This document shows, piece by piece, positions 26,612 through 33,828 of a DNA stretch of 64,000 nt (position 1 is its first letter; each line of letters begins with the position of its first letter). The notes under the pieces are model-generated. The model worked only from the letters and a program-made list of their open reading frames with translations. It did not search any database and was not told the origin of the DNA. A program made the translations under genes and the position numbers. The stretch covers positions 186,001-250,000 of the forward strand of contig NZ_SOAL01000005.1 in assembly GCF_004364775.1 (NCBI RefSeq), read 5' to 3'. Source of the DNA: Comamonas sp. JUb58 (GTDB taxonomy: Bacteria > Pseudomonadota > Gammaproteobacteria > Burkholderiales > Burkholderiaceae_C).

Positions 26612-27394
26612 TCAGGACAGGCTGGAGGTGCCGATCAGCCCTTCGAGCGAGCGCACCAGGGTCACCAGGCGCGGGCCGATGTCGGTCTCCAGCTCGCGGC
26701 TCTTGGGGTTGTAGGTGGGGACAGAGGCGCCAAACACCCAGCGCTCGCCATCGATGGGCTGCGACAGCGGCACGGCGATCGACAGAATCTCGCGGTGCAG
26801 GTCGCCATGGCTGCGGCAAAAGCCGTGCAGGGCCAGGTCCTGGCGCGCATCGTCCAGGCGCTCGCGCAGCAGCGCGGCGCGCTCGGGCGCGCGGCCATCG
26901 AGCTCGTCCAGATAGGCCTGGCGCTCGGCCTCGCTCTGGCCCAGCAGGTAGGCGCGGCCGGTGGCCGTACGCACCAAGGATACGGCCACCCCGATCTCGG
27001 GCGTGAAGACCTTGTTGTCCATGCCATTGGCCAGCTCGGCCAGCACCAGGCGCCGGCCCTCACCCACCGCCAGCTGGATCTGGCCGCCCATGTAGTTGGC
27101 CAGCTCCTGCATCTGCGGGCGGGCAAACTGCCGCACCGTCATGCGCGACAGCAAGGGCGATGCCAGGTTGAGCACCCCAATGCCCAGCACGTACTTGGAC
27201 AGGCGCTCCGAATAGCGCAGCAGGCCCAGCTCGCACAGGGTTTCGGTCAGGCGGAACAAGGTCGGTTTGGGCAAACCCGTCAGGTCCATCAGCTCTTTGC
27301 CACTGAGTTCTTGCTGCTTGTTGTTAAAGCACTGCAAAATACTGACGCCGCGCACCAAGGCGCTGACCAGTTTTCCATCCGCTTCAGAATTCAT
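26612..27394 (-). CDS. IclR-family transcriptional regulator
   Basis: The 260-residue protein has an N-terminal winged helix (about 10-75: ALVRGVSILQCFNNKQQ, LSGKELMDLTGLPKPTLFRL). A C-terminal IclR effector domain follows (about 90-255, including LVRTATGRAYLLGQSEAER and LSIAVPLSQPIDGERW). IclR proteins often control adjacent catabolic operons and bind aromatic or carboxylic effectors. The gene precedes the racemase gene, with a 44-base gap. A palindrome CGAGAC-TCAT-GTCTCG 25 bases upstream of its start is a likely operator, and a related sequence occurs in the 17.6-kb divergent region. Confidence 0.92.
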   Translation of the reverse strand: MNSEADGKLVSALVRGVSILQCFNNKQQELSGKELMDLTGLPKPTLFRLTETLCELGLLRYSERLSKYVLGIGVLNLASPLLSRMTVRQFARPQMQELANYMGGQIQLAVGEGRRLVLAELANGMDNKVFTPEIGVAVSLVRTATGRAYLLGQSEAERQAYLDELDGRAPERAALLRERLDDARQDLALHGFCRSHGDLHREILSIAVPLSQPIDGERWVFGASVPTYNPKSRELETDIGPRLVTLVRSLEGLIGTSSLS

Positions 27395-27419
27395 ATTTCA
27401 GTATATAAGTTACTTATTA

Positions 27420-27435
27420 CGAGACTCATGTCTCG
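27420..27435. promoter_or_regulatory. Candidate IclR operator
   Basis: A perfect inverted repeat CGAGAC-4-GTCTCG lies upstream of iclR. The right half and flank (CTCATGTCTCGA, 27425-27436) recur with one mismatch at 17677-17688, between the divergent acyl-CoA operons. Confidence 0.5.
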
Positions 27436-27540
27436 ATTTATGAAATTCTAATCGGGATTGGCCTGATATTGGCAGCTTGCATGCCCGCTTGGTGCCCCCA
27501 GCCGCCCTTTGGCGGCAATCTGCAACACTCCCCGTCTGCC

Positions 27541-27939
27541 ATGAGCCTGAACCAACACGGTCTGCCTACCCGCGTTCCCGCCATCGCCGCCATCGGCCAA
27601 CTGCTGGCCGACCGGCAACTGCCGGCCGACGAGCGCCAGCAAGCACTGGATCTGCTGGTGCAGGACCATGCCGATCTGGACGAGGTGGAAAGCCAGGCCG
27701 CGCTCTGGGCCATTACCCAGATGGGGCGCGACGAAGCCGCCTGCTCCGCGCTGCTTGCCTGCGCCGATACCTGGTTGCGAAACGCGGAGATGGCGCAGCC
27801 GTTTCTGGAGGGCTATGCCCAGGTCTGCGGCCACAGCATCGTGCCCGCTGCAGCGCCGGCCTTTGCCCAACTGCAGCAGCTGGCGCAGCACGACACCGAA
27901 CTGGCCGCCCGCCTGCCCACCTTTACGAAAGCGACCTGA
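27541..27939 (+). CDS. Hypothetical protein, helical
   Basis: This 132-residue, Ala/Gln/Leu-rich protein is predicted to be largely helical and cytoplasmic, with no signal peptide. I do not recognise a family. It starts at ATG 27541 ([10 protein letters not shown]); a longer upstream reading frame lacks support. Its stop overlaps the start of the YnfA gene (TGATG), so the two are translationally coupled and probably related in function or regulation. Confidence 0.65.
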   Translation: MSLNQHGLPTRVPAIAAIGQLLADRQLPADERQQALDLLVQDHADLDEVESQAALWAITQMGRDEAACSALLACADTWLRNAEMAQPFLEGYAQVCGHSIVPAAAPAFAQLQQLAQHDTELAARLPTFTKAT

Positions 27940-28271
27940 TGTCTCTGTTGACCACCACCGCCCTGTTTGTGCTGACAGCGATTGCCGAGATTGTGGGCTG
28001 CTACCTGCCCTATCTCTGGCTCAAGGACAAGGCACCGGCCTGGGTGCTGCTGCCAGCAGTGCTGGCGCTGCTGGCCTTTGTCTGGCTGCTGAGCCTGCAC
28101 CCGACCGCCACAGGCCGGGTGTATGCCGCTTATGGGGGCGTCTATGTGACGACGGCGATTGCCTGGCTGTGGCTGGTCGATGGCATCCGCCCCAGCAGCT
28201 GGGACATCGCCGGCGTGCTGCTGTGCCTGGCCGGCATGGGCGTGATCATGCTGGGCGCGGCGCAGCGCTGA
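27939..28271 (+). CDS. YnfA/UPF0060 small membrane protein
   Basis: The 110-residue protein has four hydrophobic helices and the UPF0060 signatures [20 protein letters not shown] and [19 protein letters not shown]. It resembles small multidrug-resistance transporters in size and topology, and YnfA has been proposed to be an efflux protein of that group. It overlaps the upstream hypothetical gene. The family assignment is sure; the substrate is not. Confidence 0.92.
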   Translation: MSLLTTTALFVLTAIAEIVGCYLPYLWLKDKAPAWVLLPAVLALLAFVWLLSLHPTATGRVYAAYGGVYVTTAIAWLWLVDGIRPSSWDIAGVLLCLAGMGVIMLGAAQR

Positions 28272-28286
28272 GCCGCCTAGGCTGTT

Positions 28287-29417
28287 TTAGCCCTTGTTGG
28301 CAGCGCGGCGCGTCTGCACCGCTTGCGCCAGCTGGGCCAGCACCGGCAGGGTCTGCTCCATGCTGATGCAGGCATCGGTGAGCGAGACACCATAGGCCAG
28401 TGGCTGGCCTTCGACGATGTCTTGCCGGCCTTCATGGATATGGCTCTCGATCATCACACCGGTGATGCGGCGGTCGCCCCCAGCGATCTGCTGGGCCACA
28501 TCGGCGGCCACATCGATCTGGCGGCGGTGCTGCTTGCTGCTGTTGGCATGCGACAGGTCGATCATCACCTGCTCATGCAGGCCGGCCTTGGCCAGCACCT
28601 CGCAGGCGGCCTGCACATCGGCCGCGCTGTAGTTGGGCTGCTTGCCGCCGCGCAGGATGATGTGGCAGTCCCGGTTGCCCCGGGTCTCGAAGATGGCGCT
28701 CTGGCCCATCTTGGTCATGCCCATGAAGGCATGCTCGGACTGCGCTGCCAGGATCGCGTCGCTGGCCACCTTGACGCCACCATCGGTGCCGTTCTTGAAG
28801 CCCACCGGGCAGGACAGGCCGCTGGCCAGCTGGCGGTGGCTCTGGCTCTCGGTGGTGCGCGCACCAATGGCGCCCCAACTGACCAGGTCGCTGATGAACT
28901 GCGGCGACAGCAGGTCCAGAAACTCGGTGCCCGCTGGCAGGCCCAGCGCCAGGATATCCAGCAGCAGGCGGCGCGCCAGCTCCAGCCCCTCATTGACGGC
29001 AAAACTGCCGTCGAGGTGCGGGTCGTTGATATAGCCCTTCCAACCCACCGTGGTACGCGGCTTCTCAAAGTACACGCGCATCACCACCAGCAGGTCGTTC
29101 TTCCAGGCCTCGGCCTGCACCTTGAGCTGGCGGGCATAGTCCATTGCCAGGTCATGGTCGTGGATGGAGCAAGGGCCTACGACGACGACCAGGCGGTCGT
29201 CCTGGCCATGAAGAATCTTGGAGATGGCCGCGCGGCTCGATTCCACCAACTGGTAGGCCTCGTCGGTGATCGGCAGCCACTCCTCCAGCAGGGCGGGCGT
29301 GATCAAGGGACGCACCACCTTGATGCGGGTGTCATCGATGCGGGTCTTGTCAACCGTGGAGAGCCGGGACGGGGACTTGCGAGGCACAGTGCCTGCAGCG
29401 GTAGAAGTTGCGGTCAT
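28287..29417 (-). CDS. 3-deoxy-7-phosphoheptulonate synthase, class I (AroG/F/H type)
   Basis: This enzyme condenses phosphoenolpyruvate and erythrose 4-phosphate in the first step of the shikimate pathway. The 376-residue product shows the class I signatures VVVVGPCSIHD, MRVYFEKPRTTVGWKG, GARTTESQSHRQLASGLS, VGFKNGTDG and MIDLSHANSSKQ. The Cys of GPCSIHD and the His in the late segment VMIESHIHEG are metal-site residues. About 30 N-terminal residues are likely an extension typical of feedback-regulated isoforms. Which amino acid regulates it cannot be read here. Confidence 0.95.
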   Translation of the reverse strand: MTATSTAAGTVPRKSPSRLSTVDKTRIDDTRIKVVRPLITPALLEEWLPITDEAYQLVESSRAAISKILHGQDDRLVVVVGPCSIHDHDLAMDYARQLKVQAEAWKNDLLVVMRVYFEKPRTTVGWKGYINDPHLDGSFAVNEGLELARRLLLDILALGLPAGTEFLDLLSPQFISDLVSWGAIGARTTESQSHRQLASGLSCPVGFKNGTDGGVKVASDAILAAQSEHAFMGMTKMGQSAIFETRGNRDCHIILRGGKQPNYSAADVQAACEVLAKAGLHEQVMIDLSHANSSKQHRRQIDVAADVAQQIAGGDRRITGVMIESHIHEGRQDIVEGQPLAYGVSLTDACISMEQTLPVLAQLAQAVQTRRAANKG

Positions 29418-29473
29418 CCCGCTATTGTCGCAGGGCCTGCAAACACGTTCGCAGGCCTAAGGCATCCGCAGGA

Positions 29474-29791
29474 TTAAGAAGAAGACAGCTTCATCAGCAC
29501 CAAGCCGCTGACGATCAGCAAGGCCGCCACCACGCGCATCGGCGTCAGAGCCTCGCCCAGCACGGTGATACCAACCAGGAAGGCGCCCACGGCGCCAATG
29601 CCGGTCCAGATCGTGTAGGCCGTGCCCAGCGGCAGGCTGCGCATCGCGACCGACAGCAGGCCAAAGCTGGCAATCATCGCGACGAGGGTGATCGCGCTGT
29701 ATTTGATGTTGGTGAAGCCATTCGACTGCTTCATCGTGAACGCCCACACCACTTCCAGCACACCGGCAACCAGCAAATAAACCCAGGCCAT
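29474..29791 (-). CDS. gdx: Guanidinium exporter Gdx (SugE), SMR family
   Basis: The 105-residue, four-helix protein belongs to the small multidrug resistance family, Gdx subtype, which exports guanidinium in exchange for protons as a dual-topology dimer. It has the essential Glu13 in AGVLEVVWAF and the Gdx signatures SLPLGTAYTIWTGIGAVGA and GITVLGEALTPMR. The true start is ATG 29791, with AAGGAG 8 bases upstream. A guanidine-II riboswitch lies immediately upstream, which independently supports guanidinium as the substrate. Confidence 0.95.
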   Translation of the reverse strand: MAWVYLLVAGVLEVVWAFTMKQSNGFTNIKYSAITLVAMIASFGLLSVAMRSLPLGTAYTIWTGIGAVGAFLVGITVLGEALTPMRVVAALLIVSGLVLMKLSSS

Positions 29792-29824
29792 ATCGAACTC
29801 CTTGAAAGAGGGAAATTTGGAATG

Positions 29825-29879
29825 GCCAGGCCGTCCTGGCGGTGGTGCGCGCTGCAGCGCCATGCTGGGTCGTCCCTGC
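29825..29879 (-). promoter_or_regulatory. Guanidine-II (mini-ykkC) riboswitch
   Basis: Read on the minus strand, two hairpins with ACGR tetraloops lie upstream of gdx. The first is GC-A-GGG ACGA CCC-A-GC (29864-29879). The second is GCCAGG ACGG CCTGGC (29825-29840). They are joined by about 23 bases. Twin hairpins with ACGR loops define the guanidine-II class. The second hairpin ends about 20 bases before the gdx ribosome site, which fits control of translation: guanidine binding would free the site. Confidence 0.87.
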
Positions 29880-29981
29880 GCAATGGGTTCCATGATAGCG
29901 GCGCGGCCTGCGCCGGGCCAAGCCGCCGCTGGATCGCCTCTGGGGCTGTGGGTGGTTGGCACGCCACAGTGGGCAGCGCGA

Positions 29982-30482
29982 TCAGGCCAGGGATTCGGCC
30001 TCGGCCTCGGCAGGCTCCAGCTGCAGCAGGTTGCCCACGGTGGCGCCGTAGTAGGTGGCCACCCTTTTGCGCTGCTTGAGCACGGCTTTGTCCTTGCTCA
30101 CCAGCAAGGCGCGGTGCTGGCTGGCCAGGTCCAGAAAATGCTGGTCGTCTGGGTCGGTGCAGCTAAAGCGGATCTTGGGCGCGGCATCGACATACTGCAC
30201 GGCCGCATCGAACGCGGCCATCACGCCCTCGGGCGTCTTGCCGTAGTAGCTGACGCGCGGGGCGATCTGGCTGTAGTGCAGCACCCGCTCCAACTCGATG
30301 CGCTGGGCCTCGTCGGCAATCCAGCGCAGCGCGCCCTGCGCCACCAGCGCACGGATCGGCGGGATGTGCGGATCGTCAAAGATCAGCATGTCGAGCACGA
30401 TATTGGTATCCAGCACCACCGGCCGGGGCAGGGGCCCGGTGTAGCCTTCATTGCAGGAAGGCCACTTGAGCACGACCTTCAT
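29982..30482 (-). CDS. PIN-domain protein (putative ribonuclease)
   Basis: The 166-residue protein has a PIN nuclease fold of the type annotated as putative toxin-antitoxin toxins. It has an N-terminal Asp in PVVLDTNIVLDML (Asp25), a middle acidic/helical part, and the late acidic motif CTDPDDQHFLDLA followed by ALLVSKDKAVL. No antitoxin-like small gene is adjacent. Instead its start overlaps the stop of the upstream RNA methyltransferase (ATGA), so it is coupled to an RNA-modifying enzyme and may process RNA rather than act as a toxin. Confidence 0.82.
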   Translation of the reverse strand: MKVVLKWPSCNEGYTGPLPRPVVLDTNIVLDMLIFDDPHIPPIRALVAQGALRWIADEAQRIELERVLHYSQIAPRVSYYGKTPEGVMAAFDAAVQYVDAAPKIRFSCTDPDDQHFLDLASQHRALLVSKDKAVLKQRKRVATYYGATVGNLLQLEPAEAEAESLA

Positions 30483-31756
30483 CGCTGGTCGCCAGGCGCA
30501 GCCTGCTCGCCCCGGGGCTTGAGCGCGCCCTTGATCATGTCAAAGCGGAACAGACGGCATTCGATCGGGCCATTCCACATGGGGGTGCGGCGCGATTCCT
30601 TCAGGCGCATCTTGCCGGGCAGCTTCAGGTCGGGGGTCAGCATCCAGGCGCTCCAGCCGCTGTAGTTCTTCTTCCAGTGGCTGGCCAGCTGGGTGAAGAA
30701 CTCGCCGCCATCCTCGGTCTGCGCCGTCTCGCGCCCAACGCGCTCCACATGGCCCATGCGCTCGGCCGCATTGCGGCCGGCACTGCCGGCGGCGGCAATA
30801 CGCTCGCCGTAGGGCGGGTTGAGCAGCATCATGCCGGGCTGGTCGCTCGGGGGCATGCGCTGCAGCGCATCGCCGCCGCGCAGCTCGATGGTGTCGGCCA
30901 CACCGGCGCGCTCGGCATTGCGCTGGGCAAAGTCCACCATGCGGAAGGAGATGTCCGAGCCATAGATGCCCACCGGGCTTTGCGGCAGGATCTGGCGCTC
31001 GGCCTCGTCCAGCATCGCTTCCCAGACATGGCGCTGGAAAGGCACCAGCTTTTCAAACGCAAAGCGGCGCAGGATGCCGGCCGGAATCTTGCGCGCAATC
31101 TGGGCGGCCTCGATCACCACCGTGCCGCTGCCGCAGCAGGGGTCGTACAGCGGCTGCGGGTCGTCGCCATGCGGGTCCCAGCCACTGGCGGCAATCATCG
31201 CGGCAGCCAGGGTTTCCTTCAGCGGGGCATCGCCCTTGTCCTCGCGCCAGCCGCGCTTGAACAGCGCCTCGCCCGAGGTGTCGATATAGATGGTGGCGCC
31301 ATCGGTGGTCAGGTGCAGGTGCACGCGCACATCGGGGTGGTGCGTCTCCACGCTAGGGCGCACGCCGTGGCGGCGCTCGCGGAAGCGGTCGGCAATCGCA
31401 TCCTTGACGCGCAGCGCGGCAAAGTTCAGGCTGGTCAGCGGGCTGTGCTGGGAGGTGACCTCGATCTTGAAGGTCTCCTTGGGCGAGAACCAGATCTCCC
31501 AGGCCACCTCGCTGGCGGCGCGGTAGAGATCGTTCTCGTTGCGGTACATGCTGTGCGACAGCTCCACCAGCACACGCTGGGCCAGGCGGCTGTGCAGGTT
31601 CAGCAGCAGCGCATCGCGCCACATGCCGCGCAGCATGACGCCGCCGCGCGCCACCAACAGGTCCTGGCCGCTGGCGCCGGTGATGGCATGGACTTCGTCC
31701 GCCAAAAGGCCCTCGACGCCGGCGGCGCAGGGCAAAAACAAATGCAGTTGGTTCAT
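30479..31756 (-). CDS. THUMP-domain class I SAM-dependent RNA methyltransferase (RlmL-N-like)
   Basis: The 425-residue protein has an N-terminal ferredoxin-like/THUMP region (about 1-165, opening LHLFLPCAAGVEGLLADEV). A Rossmann methyltransferase follows, with the SAM motif LYDPCCGSGTVVIEAAQIA and the catalytic motif LLNPPYGER. This organisation matches RlmL/YcbY N-terminal halves and archaeal Trm14, which make N2-methylguanosine in rRNA or tRNA. It lacks the second (RlmK) half of enterobacterial RlmL. ATG 31756 (MNQLHLFLP) is preferred over a much longer upstream extension. It is coupled to the PIN gene. Confidence 0.9.
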   Translation of the reverse strand: MNQLHLFLPCAAGVEGLLADEVHAITGASGQDLLVARGGVMLRGMWRDALLLNLHSRLAQRVLVELSHSMYRNENDLYRAASEVAWEIWFSPKETFKIEVTSQHSPLTSLNFAALRVKDAIADRFRERRHGVRPSVETHHPDVRVHLHLTTDGATIYIDTSGEALFKRGWREDKGDAPLKETLAAAMIAASGWDPHGDDPQPLYDPCCGSGTVVIEAAQIARKIPAGILRRFAFEKLVPFQRHVWEAMLDEAERQILPQSPVGIYGSDISFRMVDFAQRNAERAGVADTIELRGGDALQRMPPSDQPGMMLLNPPYGERIAAAGSAGRNAAERMGHVERVGRETAQTEDGGEFFTQLASHWKKNYSGWSAWMLTPDLKLPGKMRLKESRRTPMWNGPIECRLFRFDMIKGALKPRGEQAAPGDQR

Positions 31757-31943
31757 AAGCAGGGGCGCAAGCATACGCGCTTGCGCCATTGTCTGCGCAA
31801 GCGCATGGGAATGTGTACTGTGCCAGCCGCATTCAGGGCCGGCTGCCACGGCAGCAGGTCGGCTGCTATAGTGCCACTCCAGAGCGGGCCGCCGCCCAGT
31901 GCGCCCAGGCCCTCCACCCAGACCACCCAAGGAAGACCAGCGG

Positions 31944-32696
31944 ATGCCATACCTCGGAGCCGGCGTACACGTCATCATTGCGCTATTTTTTGCCGTCCAT
32001 GCGGTGCGCAGCGGCCAGAACAACTACTGGCTGTTTGTGCTGCTGGCCTTTCCCTTCCTGGGCAGCGTGGTGTATTTCTTCGCCATCTACCTGCCCAATT
32101 CGCGCCTGCAGCGCCATGCCCGCAGCCTGGCCAGCAGCGCCGTCAAGGCGCTGGATCCCACCCGCGAGCTGCGCGAAGCCCAGGCCGCCTACGACTACAG
32201 CCCCACCGCACAAAATCAGATTCGCCTGGCCCAGGCCTTGCTGGCCAATGGCCAGGCCGAGCAGGCCTTTGGCCACTTTGAGGCCAGCATGAAGGGTCCG
32301 TTTGCCAATGACCTCGATATCCGCTGGGGCGCCGCGCAAGCCGCCTACCAGGCCGGCCACCCGCAGCAGGCCTTGCAGCAGCTGCGCGTGATTGCCCAGG
32401 CCGATGTGCATTTCCGCGCCGAGGCCGTGGGCCTGCTGGTTGCCAAGTCCTATGCCCAGCTAGGCGACCAGGAGATGGCGCGCAAGAGCTTTGACTTTGC
32501 GCGCCAGCATTCGGGCAGCTTTGATGTGATGGCCGAGTATGCCATCTGGGCCGCAGGCCAGGGCGACTGGCAGACCGCTAACGCGCTGCAGGCTGAGCTG
32601 AACAAGGCCATGACGCACTGGAGCGGCCAGCAGCGCCAGCTCAACCGCGAGATGCTGCAGCGCCTCAAGGCCGCCTTCGCCGCCCAGCCCAAATAA
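31944..32696 (+). CDS. Membrane-anchored TPR protein
   Basis: The 250-residue protein starts MPYLGAGVHV, with AAGGAAG upstream. Two N-terminal transmembrane helices (about 5-22 and 28-48) are followed by a soluble domain of helical TPR-like repeats (for example NQIRLAQALLANGQAEQAFGHF and AAYQAGHPQQALQQL). Such proteins scaffold envelope complexes; no specific partner is visible. It is divergent from the RNA methyltransferase and 130 bases upstream of lpxO. Confidence 0.8.
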   Translation: MPYLGAGVHVIIALFFAVHAVRSGQNNYWLFVLLAFPFLGSVVYFFAIYLPNSRLQRHARSLASSAVKALDPTRELREAQAAYDYSPTAQNQIRLAQALLANGQAEQAFGHFEASMKGPFANDLDIRWGAAQAAYQAGHPQQALQQLRVIAQADVHFRAEAVGLLVAKSYAQLGDQEMARKSFDFARQHSGSFDVMAEYAIWAAGQGDWQTANALQAELNKAMTHWSGQQRQLNREMLQRLKAAFAAQPK

Positions 32697-32700
32697 GCGT

Positions 32701-32716
32701 CGGCACGCGGTTTGCG
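32701..32716 (+). promoter_or_regulatory. Possible sigma-54 promoter before lpxO
   Basis: CGGCACGCGGTTTGCG matches the -24/-12 consensus (GG, 10 bases, GC) closely, lacking only the T before GG. It lies about 110 bases before lpxO. Such short matches are common by chance in GC-rich DNA. Confidence 0.25.
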
Positions 32717-32826
32717 GCAATAGGCCTGCTGGCAACAGGCCATCAAACCGTCCCGCAGCCCTTGCAGCGCACCGGTTTGCGCTTGCGCAGACACTGGCCG
32801 CAGCGCAGTCGCTAAAATCGCGGTCT

Positions 32827-33750
32827 ATGGCAAAAATCATCGTTCTGGCCCTGGTGCTGCTTTTCTTTGGCTGCGGCCTCTACATGCACCTGCGCGGCAA
32901 GGTGCGGCACAAGCTGCTGCGCCAGCTGTTTGACCACTCCACCTTCACGGCGCCGTTCAATGTCTTCATGCTGATGTTCAGCAAGGTACCGCGCACGCCC
33001 TACCTGCCCACCAGCACCTTCCCCGACCTGGCGCCCTTGCAAGCCCACTGGCGCGAAATCCGCGAAGAAGCCATCGGCCTGCAAAAGGCCATGCAGATCA
33101 AGGCGGCGGCCAACAACGATGACGCGGGCTTCAACTCCTTCTTCAAGACCGGTTGGAAGCGCTTCTACCTGAAGTGGTACGGCCAGGCCCACCCTTCGGC
33201 CATGGAACTCTGCCCCAAGACCAGCGCCCTGGTGCAGTCCATCCCCGGCATCAAGGCCGCCATGTTTGCAGAGCTGCCACCCGGCGCCAAGCTCAACCTG
33301 CACCGCGATCCCTATGCGGGTTCGCTGCGCTACCACCTGGCCGTGCTGGCGCCCAATGACGACCGCTGCATGATCGAAGTCGATGGCACGGCCTACAGCT
33401 GGCGCGAGGGCGAAGGTGTGATCTTTGACGAAACCTATATGCACTGGGCCGAGAACCGCTCCGAAGGCAACCGCATCGTGCTGTTCTGCGATGTGGAGCG
33501 CCCGATGACCAATGGCTTTGCGCAGTGGCTCAACCGCTGGCTGGGCACGCATGTGGTGGCTGCTGCCAGCTCGCCCAACAACGAAGGCGATCCGCGCGGC
33601 TTCATCAGCCGCATCTTCAAGATCTCGTTCTACATGGGCCAGTACCGCCGCCGCTTCAAGGCCTGGAACAAGACGGCCTACAAGCTGACCAAGTTCGGCC
33701 TGATGCTGGCCGTGCTGGCCTTGTTCATCTGGTGGCTCTGGCCGAAGTAA
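32827..33750 (+). CDS. lpxO: Lipid A / aspartyl-asparaginyl beta-hydroxylase family protein (LpxO-like)
   Basis: LpxO is an Fe(II)/2-oxoglutarate dioxygenase that 2-hydroxylates an acyl chain of lipid A at the inner membrane. The 307-residue protein has an N-terminal membrane helix (about 3-19) and the dioxygenase core with iron-binding His and Asp in LNLHRDPYAGSLRYHLAV. A second His lies in ETYMHWAENRSEGNRIVLF, and a C-terminal transmembrane helix at about 283-303. Both terminal anchors are typical of LpxO. The neighbouring lptA/lptB genes are also LPS-related. Confidence 0.88.
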   Translation: MAKIIVLALVLLFFGCGLYMHLRGKVRHKLLRQLFDHSTFTAPFNVFMLMFSKVPRTPYLPTSTFPDLAPLQAHWREIREEAIGLQKAMQIKAAANNDDAGFNSFFKTGWKRFYLKWYGQAHPSAMELCPKTSALVQSIPGIKAAMFAELPPGAKLNLHRDPYAGSLRYHLAVLAPNDDRCMIEVDGTAYSWREGEGVIFDETYMHWAENRSEGNRIVLFCDVERPMTNGFAQWLNRWLGTHVVAAASSPNNEGDPRGFISRIFKISFYMGQYRRRFKAWNKTAYKLTKFGLMLAVLALFIWWLWPK

Positions 33751-33770
33751 AACGGCGTCACCTGAAAGCA

Positions 33771-33807
33771 AAAACCGCAGTGCGTATAACGCCACTGCGG
33801 TTTTTTT
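33771..33807. terminator. Bidirectional intrinsic terminator between lpxO and rpoN
   Basis: A stem (AAACCGCAGTG / CACTGCGGTTT) encloses a loop of about 10 bases, with A-run before and T7 after. It lies between two convergent genes, so it serves both. Confidence 0.88.
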
Positions 33808-33828
33808 ATGGGCCCGGGCTGCCTGCGT

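Noticed and set aside
29982..30482. A classical type II toxin-antitoxin system
   Set aside because: There is a PIN domain but no small antitoxin gene on either side; the only coupled gene is a full-size RNA methyltransferase.
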